Positions 24,048 through 35,912 of a DNA stretch of 64,000 nt are shown here, piece by piece (positions within the stretch are counted from its first letter, which is position 1; every line of letters begins with the position of its first letter). The notes under the pieces were generated by a model. The model was not told the DNA's origin. It saw nothing but the letters and a program-made list of their open reading frames with translations, and ran no database searches. The stretch comes from Aspergillus flavus (lineage: Eukaryota; Ascomycota; Eurotiomycetes; Eurotiales; Aspergillaceae). The position numbers and the translations under genes were made by a program. Location of the stretch: positions 806,001-870,000 of the forward strand of contig NC_092405.1 in the NCBI RefSeq assembly GCF_009017415.1, given 5' to 3'.

Positions 24048-26378
24048 TGTGACGCGTGACAGGGAGACAACGCCACCAGAGTGCGCTGGTCTGGGAATAT
24101 GGTGGTGACCACCCAACTGGAGGGAAAAATAAAATAAAATATAATAAAATAAAGCCAAAGGAGTAAGCTCGCAAAGAGAGCGATGGGGGTGTGGAAAAGA
24201 ACGTGAGAGCACTGAAGGCAGTTACCCCATATAAATGATACGATGGCGGCGTTCTATCTACTCCTTACCACAACGCTGGGGAGCACTAGCTATGTCCGAT
24301 GGTAGCCCGACATCTTATCGCCCATGCATCTCCGTAGACAAATTAATTAATTGTAAATGGAACCAGCGCTATCAATTCATCCCAAAGCCACTAAGTCGCT
24401 GGGTAGGTTCCGATGTAACCCCGGCTCAGAAATCAAGGTTTCCACTACCTAAAGCTCGTCTTTATAAAGATACCAGTGTTGGGTAACACATATAAATCGA
24501 GCGTCCATGCCAAGAGAGAACAACACGGCCATTCCGTCGTGCTGACAGATGATCACTCAGGCAGTCTCACATAGAATGTGTCTTGACCGTGCAGATCAGC
24601 TCTGAAGAATCTCCGCACTTCAAACGATTTTTACAATCCTGCAACACCGTGGAAGAGAATCTCCGCAGATCGGCGCTGTTTTGCTATATCGGCTGATAGC
24701 CGAGCACTGATATTATCCCTTCGTGACTGGCCATTGACTAATGGACCTGACCACTACCGGAGTGGCGTTCCTACATGCGCCAACGAATCGCACAAACCAT
24801 GCATGTTTCACCGCAATCAGCGCTGGGAAGATAGAAGGCTGGATTAGGAGTAATTGAAATTAGTCGCAAATTGCGTCGGGCGTCCGGTCCGTATCTGGGG
24901 TATTAAGCATTGGATTTCTTGCGCTAATTCGGTGGAGGGAGGTGGGGTCAACCTGCAATTGTAGCCTATGAGTGGCCTGGATGCGATATCGATAGGGGGA
25001 ATGGGTTGATACGAGATGTGAGACCCCGGCGCTCCCACCCGCACAAGCTTGTTCCTGATAAGCAACGGAGCACACCACCGCAAACCCCAACACACGATGT
25101 CACAGTCTTGTCGAACGCAGAGAGACATCATTTGACCACAATATCTATGGAAAAGTCTGCGTGACCTGTCTCGGGGCCTGCCTAGCGTCGTTTAGACCAT
25201 ATGCTAGGCGGGGCCCGTACGAAGCGAGATGGACGATACGTATCGCGAGGCCTCGGTTAACCCGGGAACAAAATGGCAAATCATCCGAGGTTTTGTAGCG
25301 ATAACCCTAACCGCATCTGAAAGTTAACTCCGTCTTAGCTTCAACTTGGCGGGCTTGATAAGGCCCATGCAACAGGGTGGAGCCAATTGTAATCTCTTCT
25401 CGAAGCCCCCAGGACACTGCTTCGACCCCAACTGTGGGAACGGTAGGGCGATGTAACGTGGCCCAAAATTGGCACCTTTTGTACACCCAATCACCTTCCT
25501 CTTTTGGGGTTCATGATTCCTCAATGGCGGTTGAAACTTCACCTTGAAATTTATGGGAGACGTAGTACAGCGTGTTAGTCCAAGCCCGACTTTGTTCAGA
25601 ATACCGCCACAACGACAATCATCCTAAAGTGGAATAACCATCAAAGCTTGGAGCGAATGACAGCACAAAGAATCCTTTCTATATGCCGACCGCAGATGAC
25701 TAGATAGTATCATCCACCACCAGGTTTGGTACACTAAACGCCCGCACGGACTCACTGTGGGATAGCACATTGGCATAAACTTGATTTTCGGACCGAGATA
25801 CTTTGTTTGGCAGGTGCGAAGATGGAACGATGTTCTAGCGTAAAAGCACTGAGACGTGAGATCAACGGCCATATTCGGATGTGATGCAGCTAGTGACCTC
25901 AATACATATTCCCGCACTAGACCTTATTCGCAGCTATATGCGTCAGAGCATCCTATGAGACTGTCCCATTATGTTGGCGACGGCCGCGAGGCCACATGGC
26001 GAATGGATACCGTCGGATGCCGGTTATCAAGCACCCCAGCAAGCCATGTCTTTCCCACATTCCTTGTTGTTGTTACGTGAATGGCAGGTGAAGTATGATT
26101 GCCACGTTTTGTCGTGATTTGGTATGAGCATGGCATAATCTGGGCATTTTGTTACGAAACTGCAGCGCTGTGAGCTAGAAGGGTCAATCGCAACAGGGAC
26201 GACTCTTGTATTCAAAGCATAATGCGTGATCAGTCTATAGTTTTCGACCAGGCTTGTCCCGCTTACCGAAGCACCTGTGACCCTCCTACGACGGTGTCTA
26301 TGTTAGTGTCACACTACTGGTCAGTCTAAGCAGTTGGTGCCGACCGGGAGGTTATTAGCGCTAGACGGCAGCTCCTAG
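24048..26378. other. 2.3 kb region without a supported gene, upstream of the OPT gene
   Basis: It contains the OPT promoter and the 3' end of the minus-strand regulator gene. Short open frames at 24844-25131 and 25324-25542 on the minus strand lack recognisable motifs. I see no transposon ends, tRNA or repeats. Confidence 0.4.
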
Positions 26379-28730
26379 TCATGACCAACCTGAGCCATAC
26401 GGCTCAGTCGGAGGGAAGAGCCCGTCATCACCTAAGGCCCATTCGAAATCAGCCAGAAACTGATCATCAAAGAGGACAGGCTCATGGCGTCCCATCAGGC
26501 CAATCGGTGCGTTTACCACCGCACCGGTGTTATCTCGATGGGTATCAATTCCTATGCCGATGATAAGCTTCACCGTGAGGGGTAAGATGAAAGACGCATA
26601 CCATCCGTTGCGTTTCCTTGGGAGGGGGCCCCTGACCGACATTGGGGGTCATGCTCTTCCCGCCACCACCATACTGCATCCACCACAGGACTGAGCATCA
26701 ATCGGCTACGGATCCGAAGCGTTGGAAAATCACTCCCGTCGGGCTTGCGAAAGGCCCTTGTACTATTCCAAAGTTGGTTTAATACAATAACCGTTTTCGC
26801 TGCAGCATCATTGTTCTGGACAGACATCTGTTTAAGAAGATTAATCGCAACAAAGAAACATGATCGAGCCCTCTCAATATCCAGCCCAGGTAACGAGGGG
26901 CCCTTCAGTATGCGTAAGAGAGCTACTGAAGCGAGGAGCAGTGCGAAGTACAGCTCTAGAGGTGTTGTCGCAAGAATCAGGGATGCTCGGCTTATATCTT
27001 CGATGGATTCGATAGCCAAACAGGCAGTGTATAGAAGACGTTGGATACAGCCCGTCGAGAGCAACGTCTGGCTTTTGAAAAAGTGTAGCATTTGAATGCT
27101 TAGACGACAAATGGTGGTTTGGATTCGGTCATGCGCTGAATGGCAGTGAGCTTCCTCCGTAATCATGTAGCAGAAGAGAAGATAAGTATTACCTTGACTT
27201 AGCTGTGCCTCCAAATCTGTGACCTGGTTCTCGAATGTACGTAAGAGAATATCTAAAGCTCTTTCTTGCTCTAGGGACATTGTCCGTACCCCGATCTCGA
27301 GAACAGCTGCACTACAACGGGCAACCAGCTCTTGACATTTTCTCTCCAAGACCAGTGACGGCGAGAGCTTCCGAACATCCACTTCACGTTGTCCAAAGTC
27401 CTGCTCAAGTTCCAGGAAAGAGCGAGGCGGGTGTCCCTTTATAGAGCAGGCACTGGCATCTCTTAGCATCTCACAGGCAGGGTGGCGGTTTGCATCTTAC
27501 CGTTGGTACACAATCACGCAGCGTGTCCAAAGCTCGGCTCGCCGTACTAGTTCTGCCTCCGATGGGGCAGGGATCCTTTTCTTAGTGAACTCGTGGCTAG
27601 ACATGGGGATATGAAGCCCGTTCTGCATGGCAATATGCAGCATACTGCCACTTAACGGAAAGGTTAATTCGGGCCTTGTATTATCCTTCGGCAATGGCCA
27701 TGTCAGGAAGAGCAGCAAGGCCTGGATTATATGCCACGGGGCCGATGTCGATGCAAGTGAAAGTAAAGCCATATCTGTGATACTTCGTGCAAGCGCAGTA
27801 AGCAATGTCGGGTTCTTCGGGTACGTCCTGCATGCGACCCCGATGACAGCCCAAAATAGGAAGGGGCATTGTGCATAGTATGTGTTAGGGGTGGTTAATG
27901 GGTCCAAGACGGGGAGGAACTGGGCATATTGGTGAAAGAACCTGGTCTCCGTTAGCTGATACAGCAACATCTATCGTAAGTTAGGTGTGTACAGTTGAAA
28001 TATTTCGTCTATTTCTTCTCCGGTGACCTCAACGCCATCTAAAGTACGCGGCACTGTCGGATCTGAAGCCCTCTCCCCCGGAGTACATTCCACTTGTGGT
28101 AGCGGTGGCCCTAGAGAGAGAGAAGGAACTGATGTTTCAGCATAGGAGGCTGGAGGTGACTGTGATTGAGGCGTTAGGTCTAGGCCAACTGCATTCCCCG
28201 TGAAATGCACACCCAATTCCGCTGCAGCTGTCAGCATGGCGATAGGTGAGGGCTGAGAAAGAACACTCTGCGAAGACTTCAATCTCTTGCGCAACTCATC
28301 TGTCTCCTGTTCCAGTTCTGAGAGTCGCCTTTTCTAATTAGTCTCTCCGTAATCGGCTAATAGAAAGCAAACACATTGGTCCACTCACTGGCGTTTGTGC
28401 TCTCTCCGGAATGGGTCGGAGATAATGCACTGTGCTTTCATCTTGACACACCTGGTGCATGGCCGATCAGGGTTGAGGTACGCATCACATCGAGCCTGGA
28501 GACGTTAAGATTAGTGAAAAAGATTTCGGTATTATAGTCATCTCAGTGACTCCATGAAGCAAACATAAAACGGAGAGCATATTACGGCGTGACTCGCCTT
28601 TTGCTGCCTACACTCGGTGCAGGCTTTCTTGCTTCGTTTCGATGACCTTCGACAGCATTAGTGAGTGCCATCGTGAGTGCACCGTTGAGCATAAGTTCGT
28701 TACTTACGCTGCATTATCTTGATCGTCCAT
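26379..28730 (-). CDS. Zn2Cys6 transcription factor with fungal-specific TF domain
   Basis: Eight exons on the minus strand: 28730-28708, 28646-28598, 28495-28389, 28328-27993, 27941-27501, 27461-27193, 27150-26602, 26551-26379, giving 648 residues. The binuclear zinc cluster, ACTECRQQKARCD then PCTRCVKMKAQC, is split by an intron that starts with GC rather than GT (AAG|GCGAGT) and ends CAG. After it come a basic linker, the coiled-coil-like RLSELEQETDELRKRLK, a Ser/Pro region, and the middle homology domain beginning EIFQLFFHQYAQFLPVLDP. A TAG that seems to interrupt the frame at 27971 lies inside a 51-base intron with a CTAAC branch site. One intron (27500-27462) is only 39 bases. Targets are unknown; the OPT transporter is the nearest gene. 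Confidence 0.85.
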
Positions 28731-29587
28731 ATTATTCAGATAATCATATACATTCCAAGCCCTGGAGACTGACAATGTAGTATCGAAGGAGATGAACGTT
28801 GATGGCACCACGGGGAGAGAGAGAATGTCACAGTTGAGAAAAAAGCGCGGAGATTAGGACCATAATCTCCGCAAGATGACTGGATCTCCGAGTAACCAAC
28901 AAATAGCTCATAACAGTCATTTACAGAATAGCTGTGGAGGTATTTTTCAGCAAGGTGAGATAGCTGTAACTATTATAAGTACTTAAAATCATATATATAC
29001 ACATGGAGAATGCATTAGCTTGTAAAGGACCTCCGATCTTTGTATACAGTACTATGTTAGTGAAGGATCTACGGGCGGGAATAGTCGAGTCTATCTCAAC
29101 AACTACTTGGTGCCTTAGGCCATCTGTGTCATTTGCTAATTACCTACTAAATGCAATTCACTGCATTTACCAAGGTAAATATTCATATACTTTTTTCGAG
29201 TTCAATGCTAATAGGAGATAGTAATAGAATCGTGTTCTGAGGTCACCTAGGTATCCCGGTACCGGCCTGCCATGGCGGGTCTAGCCGACACAGCGGGGGT
29301 TCAACTTGCCGGTCCCGGCTTGTCTCTGTTTCTCGACGCGGTGACCGACACTCGTCTAGCTTGCACTTCCTTCGCTTACTAGTAATTTTATTAGGAGGAT
29401 TATATAAAAAAGGTCATGGAATTTGCCAATGCAATCTCTGTACTGCGTCAAGTCTCCATTATTAAGTTGGTATTTTTTGCATTGTGTTTGGATGTCTCGA
29501 TATATATTTCTCTCGCGTAGTTGACTACATCTCGTTCCATGCGCAGCTCAGTGTATGGGAATTTAAGCACAGTATAGCAATAAAATA

Positions 29588-29660
29588 AGCTGAAAAAAAA
29601 GAAAGAAAAATAAGAAAAAAGAAAAAAAGGAGTAAAAAGATGTAAATAAGAAAAGAATAA
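29588..29660. repeat. A-rich purine tract
   Basis: Low-complexity run of A with scattered G and few T, within the gene-poor region. No unit length is regular enough to call a microsatellite. Confidence 0.6.
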
Positions 29661-32600
29661 CTAGAAAGCTGTTTCAACCGAGGCATTGGGACTCTTCCTC
29701 CTGGGATTGTCGCATGTCACGTGGAGCAACGTCTCTACAGTATTCCTCTGGTGAGGTCATCTGCAAAACATCACTATCTAGGTGACACGGGCACTGCGTT
29801 GTTTTGTTCAAGGGCTCAAGATGCCTTTTGAACCACGTTACAATATGAGGTGTGATCGCTAAATGTACTCAATATTGCTTTTATTGCGACCATGGATTCT
29901 CACATGCTGAATACCAAGCTTATAGACGGTCACCGCGACACGGTGGGTGGTGAATAAGGAGACTTTTCGGGGTTCATCGCGCATTTCTCCGGTGAACGCT
30001 TTATTGATGATTCTAGGCTGCCTTGGATGTGGGTCGAGTCTTATGTGGGCAGCTCATTAGTAGCGTTAGCAGACTCGATTGGATAGCTCTATTCCAAATA
30101 AGCCCATGGGCTGATCAATATAACACGCCGCAAGGAGTAGGCTGGAGAGAGCTTGTGCCACGACCTTTTTACTGTTGGGTGTGTATGCTGGCAGTACTCC
30201 TCGGTTGTCTACAGCTTTGTAATTGCTTTATAGTTGGAAAGTATGGCTCTACTGGAGTGTGCTGGCCTATGACTCACTTGTAAGTATTCACAAAGCTTAT
30301 CCAGAATTCAGCACAATCGGAGTATATGATATTGTAGAGCTAGGTTGTATCGATGACGGTTTATCGGAAGTGTCAGCGTTCAACTGTAAGATATATGGTT
30401 CCGTGCATCCATGAGACTGGTAAATAATTCCATGGTCCACATCAACTAATTATCTATCGCCAGCGAACAACAAAGTGCTTTTATGAAGAAATAAGCTTAA
30501 ACTTGGGAAGCGGATCCATATGGCGTTGGATGTATTCAGAATGATATCAGCGGGATGAACACGGAAGCTAATTATATGAACAACAATTCTACAATTGTTG
30601 GTATGCGGGAAAATAAAGTAGATGAAAGCTAGTTCCATCTTCACTATTTAAAGTATTTTCTGTTGTCAATACGGATCATAACTTGCCATTGATCCACCGA
30701 TCGAAGCGCACCTCAGAGGCCGGAAAATGCATCTATGGCAAGGACATTGCCGCAATATCACAGATGGGAGGCGAGCTCACTGGAGACAAACACGTCATGG
30801 GTGAAGCTGCAGGTACCTTGTGAAGGAAAGACCAATTGGATAGTATGAATAACTATGGACACGCGCCTCAGCGACTACTGCGGATGGGAAATCGATCAAT
30901 GTAGCTTTAACAAACAAACGAGAGTCGTGCCTTGAACAGTATAAATCTCATGAGCACTTAAACGCGTCCGATTACGGATGGGAACGATCTTCTGTTATTA
31001 CCGCTAGAAGTGAGTGGTCCTTTTTAAATGGAACTTGATCAGTATTATCCCCTGCCATACGGACTGACCTTACTTTAGATAATTGAGGATTTGATGAGAC
31101 GGCACAGTGTTTTGATTGGAAGTTATCTCACGGCTAGCTAACACTTGAGGATTTGCCATGTTGAGACGTCCATTTTCTATTACATTGTAATGAACACTGC
31201 CCTGAAATGAAAATCCTTGACTCAGCATAAAGCTGGTCTATAGATTGGACTGAGTTAAACGACCTATGCTATTGAAAGAGACATGTCTATACCTGGTTAC
31301 GATTGACATGACTACGTAGCTAGGCTCACTAGGATTTGCAATGACGGCCCACACGATAGGCGGTCTAACTAATGGCTATCCCCGAATCCTGATTGGGACA
31401 ATCCTACCGTATTCCGTAGTAGATATCAGCCATCCAGAGTGTACTGGGTTAGTAGTGGTACTTTTCCCTAGTGCTTTCCTACGCGCCTGTCACTCCTATA
31501 AATCCCCTGCGAAATGGTCATAAAGTTTGTATGGTACGGGTGGTCCGGATGATTCCTCAGATCTGTGTACACAACGCTTTTGGAGCGAGATGTAAAGAAT
31601 TCGTCTCCTGCTAGACAGCCGCACAATGGCTAGGAGAGCTGACCTATATTCGCAAATTACCCAGCGACAAACAATATCCCCACCACTGAGTCGATCAAAG
31701 AGGTGGGGATCGTCGGTGATATGAGATGGTCCCATAAAGCACGGCTAATGGCGATGGAAATTCCTGAACCTATCTTTAAAGACTCGGGACAAAAGGCCAA
31801 GCAGCTGATATCCATTGGGATGGCGTTCGGCGTCCTCTAAAGCCAGGGAAAGGGCCTGGGATATCCCTAAGTGGTGTGGGAAAATCTTGGATAACTTCCC
31901 TGAGCCATGTTGATTTCGATGGGGTATCTAATTTTTGGGACTGCATGGAGGGGCATTGCATGACATGCAGCTGATAGAAGCGCTTGAGGGCACTGCGATG
32001 TGACAGTGGGCCTGGACTGACGATCCGTGCTTCTCACCGCGTTAGTCCATGTACATCGGAAAAGGATAGAGACGCCACATTAGCCGAATAATTTTGGAGA
32101 TCCGTTCGGCCGCCCTCGGCATAAAACATGACAAATTCTCGCATAAAGGAAAATGGATTGGTTTGAGATAGTCTCTGCAAAACAAGGTTTGCGACCGACT
32201 GAAGTGGCTCAGTCGGTGCAATCAGTAACCCGCCATCAAATAATCATGATCTAAGCTCCTTCCGAGTGGGGAATATTGCAGATCAAGTAATGGATTATGG
32301 AGGGGTTTGCATAGCTGAGATGAGCGGATTATCAATGCCCGAAAGTCGCGTTGGGAGGATCCTGTTGCTCAATTGATGAAAATTAGTAAAAATGGACACA
32401 CGATTCTCACAAGCGCAGTGAAAGGCTTTTTTTCTCTTGAGGGCAATTGAGTGAGTGAGTGGGTGAGAAGTACACACAACAAAGGGAGAGAAGACAGAAA
32501 GAGAGAGAGATTGGTGGGCCGGGAGAACGTGACCGACTGGCCAATTCCAGCAAAGTTCAACCCGTGACGCAAAGACCCTCTTCAGCTTTGCCCCTCAGGA

Positions 32601-32806
32601 GACTCTTTTCATCCATTTGGATTCCTTACCAGCGATTGATTGATTCACATTGTTTTCCCCCCTCCCTCCACTTGGTTACGCCGCAATGACAAATACCCCG
32701 GTGGATTCTTTCCCACCCAATGTAGCAATGCCAACCACGGCTGAGCACTAGTCGATTTCCTCAAGGAATCGATACTCAGGTGAATGACCGGGGGACCATG
32801 GAGGCC

Positions 32807-32814
32807 TATAAATA
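32807..32814 (+). promoter_or_regulatory. Probable TATA box of the GFA-family gene
   Basis: TATAAATA, 106 bases before the ATG at 32920, a typical distance for fungal core promoters. Inferred from sequence and position only. Confidence 0.45.
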
Positions 32815-32919
32815 CCCCGCTGAGGTGCCATCATTCTTCGAAGGTCCCCAACCCATGAGCACCTTGTTCGCTTGACTCTACACCAATCAAATTTAATTGA
32901 TCCGATTCGTGACATCAGA

Positions 32920-33497
32920 ATGCCTTTGTCCGGCCACTGTCTGTGTAAAGCCGTCACCTATAAGGCTGACGTCGAGGCGCCGCTCATCACCGCATACGAT
33001 CACTGCGACGATTGCCAGCGTCAGAGTGGATCAACCTATTGTATGTGTGATTGTGTTTAACACCCATTCCTGGGCGTCTGTTATTATAATATAGTCTACG
33101 GCAGACCATGAGCTAATATAACTCTCATGTTACAGCTCTCGTCGCGGTAGTACCTAAGGACAAACTGACGATCAATGGACCCACCAAGAGCTACGCAGGA
33201 CAGGGATCATCAGGCAAAGCAGTTCACCGGATTTTCTGTTCGGAATGCGGCTCCCCTATTGCCCACGACCCAGAAGCTGCCCCGGAGATCATCGCCCTTA
33301 AGGCCGGCACCCTTGATGTGGAGATCAAGAAGAACCTGAAGCCTGTACGAGCCCCCAATATCCTTATGGCAAGTTAGATTGCCTTTTGCTTTCTCAGCTA
33401 ACGTGGTATGCCTGCTTAGGACACCGAAATCTGGACTGTCAGCAAGCTTCCATTCTGCCAGGAACATCTCGCGAAGCCTTTCGAGCACATGCCGTAA
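32920..33497 (+). CDS. GFA-family (glutathione-dependent formaldehyde-activating-like) zinc protein
   Basis: Three exons, 32920-33040, 33136-33344 and 33420-33497, give 135 residues, the normal length for fungal GFA/CENP-V fold proteins. The zinc-binding cysteines are visible: GHCLCKAVTY near the start, DHCDDCQRQSG at about residue 30, and FCSECGSPI at about residue 80. The C-terminal WTVSKLPFCQEH part is also typical. The family name is historical; most members lack proven formaldehyde chemistry, so no reaction is claimed. The gene sits at the left edge of the block with the citrate-synthase-like enzyme; such small proteins do occur in metabolite clusters, but membership here is only inferred from position. 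Confidence 0.85.
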
Positions 33498-34142
33498 ACA
33501 CACCATGGCGAATGGATGATTTTTATAGGGCACAATGATTTTTTTGACGATGAATATTGTATGACCTATCTAATAAATGAAATGAAACTGGAATATCAAT
33601 TGAGATGTTTGCACTCAGTATAACTTAGTACGCTGCGTACTGGCACCGCCGAAGCTCAGGTCTGATTGGTGGACTGTAATTGTTAGCTGTTGTTCAAGTC
33701 AATTTTCATCGAATAAATACTGGACGGTATGCTCCTAATCCTTTCATTTTTTTTTATGGCAATTACTGAAGATGAAGACTCAGGATCGTCAGGTCTGCGG
33801 CTAAAAGTTGGGTGGTTCCACTGATAATCGACCGGCGATATAGTGGGTTTGAGTAGCAATAACTGAAAACCTCCCGGTAGCTTGGCAAGGCTATCCATTG
33901 CGGTGGCCGGCATACTAGGGTCCCGTCTCGGAAGATAACATCTGATACGTACTGAAAAGCTTTGTTCAGCGATGGCAACATATATGGTACCGTATAAAGC
34001 CGATGACTCCCTTGTGCTCGAAAGTACCATTATTACTTTGATGTATGTACGAAGTTTCCGGAGCATAGGGTGAGACTGAGGATCACTCTTGCAACCTGGA
34101 AAGTCTCGTTACTGCATGTATCAAAAGTCACTAGAGCCTCCA
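33498..34142. other. Intergenic region upstream of the citrate-synthase-like gene
   Basis: 645 bases without a gene. One TCG-N5-CGA element (33828-33838) matches the loose core for AflR-type regulators but departs from the stricter consensus, and I found no second copy in neighbouring promoters. Confidence 0.4.
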
Positions 34143-35667
34143 ATGTCGTCAGGGGTTCTTCATATCGTCGACTCTCGGACAAAGCAGAAGTACGAGATTC
34201 CGATTAGACGAAATGTGATTTCTGCCATCGATTTGAAGAGCATCAAGGCACCAGCAGCTGGTACAGACCGTGCAGATCATGTGGCTGATGGGCTGCGGGT
34301 ACACGATCCAGGGCTCCAGAATACTACGGTGATAGAGTCAGCTATAAGTTATTCGTACGACAAAGGACAAGGCGATTTAGTGCACAGACTGACGTTCGTA
34401 GTGATCATGAAAGAGGTGTACTTCTCTTTCACGGTTACACATTGTCCCAACTATGGGACAGCGATTTCGAAGACATGTTACATCTACTCGTCTGGGGAAC
34501 ATATCCAACAATGCAACAGAAGAAGGACTTAAACAGGAAGCTTACAGAGCAGATGCTAGCTGTCCCGGACAGTGTGCATCGAACAATTCGAGGACTCCCG
34601 TAAGCGCTCGTGTGAACATGGTCTTGGGGAATTGACTGACCTTGATGCAACAGCCGCACAACGTCCCCATTGCCCCTGATCCTGGCTGGGCTCTCGGCAT
34701 ATCTGGCGTGCTTTCCAGACACAATTCCCGCATCAACACATGCGAGCCTTTACCAAGGAAACCTGCGTAATGTTGACCATGCGGTTATCCGAACTGTAGC
34801 GGCATATGGTGTTATTTTTGGTCTGGTAAATAGTCATCGGAAGGGTATTGATTTCCAACCGCCATCGCAGGAGAATAGCTACTGTGCGAATCTATTCATT
34901 ATGGCAGGGCTGTTGGATCGACATTCCAGTCGCCCAGATCCAACTAAGCTGTCATGCTTCCGGCGCTTTGCCATGCTGAACGCCGACCATGGCATGGCCC
35001 TGACAGTATTCTCAGCATTAGTGACAGCATCCTCGTTGACGGATCCTATTTCCTGCTTGATCAGTGCGGTGGCAGCCGCATATGGGCCCCTGCACTTTGG
35101 TGCTACTGTGTCTGCCCAGCGTACGCTCCGGGAAATCGGAAGTACAGACAAGGTTCCCGAGTTTATAGAGGGGGTAAAGAACAGGCGAACGAAGTTATTT
35201 GGATATGGACACCGCTCCTACAAGGGTCTGGATCCCAGGGTTCGTCCAATTCAGTCAATCCTGAAGGACCTGGACTTGTCAAAGAATGATTATCTGAAAA
35301 TCACCGAGCGCATCGAGGAAATAGCCTCAGCAGACGACTACTTCCGTCACAGAGGATTATACCCCAATGCTGACTTTTATGGTAACTTTGTCTTCACTGC
35401 TATGTAAGCTACAAGCTCCACAAATTAACGACCCACGACATCTGACCAGTGAACAGTGGCTTCGACCCAGATATTATTCCAGCTGCTATGTTGACGCAGC
35501 GAATAATAGGGATAATGGCCCACTGGCGGGAATACATGTGTATGTGCTGATTGCGGTGAGATAACGGGGTATTCTAACTCATGGCAGTGACACGCGGCAA
35601 GTTGTTTCGACCATCGCACATATACACAGGTGAAACAGAGAATAACAAGCCATTGCCCAAGATTTGA
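34143..35667 (+). CDS. Citrate-synthase-like enzyme, candidate alkylcitrate synthase
   Basis: Condenses an acyl-CoA with oxaloacetate. Five exons, 34143-34354, 34402-34599, 34654-35403, 35457-35539 and 35588-35667, give 440 residues. The three catalytic positions of the family are present: His in NADHGMALTVF, His in YGPLHFGAT (HFG where primary-metabolism enzymes have HGG), and Asp in NADFYGNFVF; YGHRSYKGLDPR supplies the substrate-binding His and Arg. There is no mitochondrial presequence and no SKL-type end, so it is probably cytosolic, unlike the housekeeping enzyme. Sequence style is that of secondary-metabolism citrate synthases. An in-frame ATG at 34116 could add nine residues. Neighbours are an MFS exporter, PEBP-like proteins, an AflR-type regulator and an aconitase-like gene, which supports a specialised role. 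Acyl substrate is unknown. Confidence 0.85.
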
Positions 35668-35912
35668 CTGTATGAGCCGAAAGGCTCACCTTTGTCTATC
35701 AGTCAGTATCATGATGGCCTCGGAAAAGAGTTTATGCTTTGAGGCTTGAGCCACTCTAACCCAGAGAAATGCTATCCTGTGAACTAGGCACTTAACAAAC
35801 ATTATGAAGGTGCTTGAAGACAATGTCTTTACCTCATGGCCATTGCACATAAGTAGTCCACAGTAGCACTCAATGTACATGGCCCATTCCATTAAGGAAG
35901 ACCTAAGGCGAT

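Larger units (their letters stand above)
28731..32919. other. 4.2 kb gene-poor AT-rich region
   Basis: I find no open frame with recognisable domains on either strand. An A-rich purine tract lies at about 29588-29660. A GC-rich patch at 29250-29350 stands out from the surrounding AT-rich DNA. A short GAGTGAGTGAGTGGGTGAG run is near 32450. The region probably marks the left border of the accessory block. Promoter of the minus-strand regulator lies at its left end and that of the GFA-family gene at its right end. Confidence 0.45.

Noticed and set aside
24048..24212. Upstream in-frame start for the OPT transporter
   Set aside because: The extra 55 residues include a hydrophobic run unlike OPT N-termini, while the ATG at 24047 opens the normal hydrophilic acidic start.
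27942..27992. Stop codon that seems to split the Zn2Cys6 gene at 26379-28730 into two genes
   Set aside because: It lies in a 51-base intron (GTACAC...ACCAG with CTAAC); splicing gives EIFQLFFHQYAQFLPVLDP, the normal domain start.
29250..29268. CCCGGTACCGGCC shared between 29.25 kb and 43.28 kb as ends of a mobile element
   Set aside because: Only 13 bases match, built around a self-complementary core; flanks are unrelated and no transposase is present.
33828..33838. TCGACCGGCGA as an AflR-type binding site
   Set aside because: It fits TCG-N5-CGA but not the stricter TCGSWNNSCGR form, and I found no repeat of it upstream of the other block genes; expected by chance at this density.
34089..34142. 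Earlier start for the citrate-synthase-like gene
   Set aside because: An in-frame ATG at 34116 is possible, but the conserved start of this class begins at SSGVLHIVDSR, so 34143 is preferred; only nine residues are at stake.
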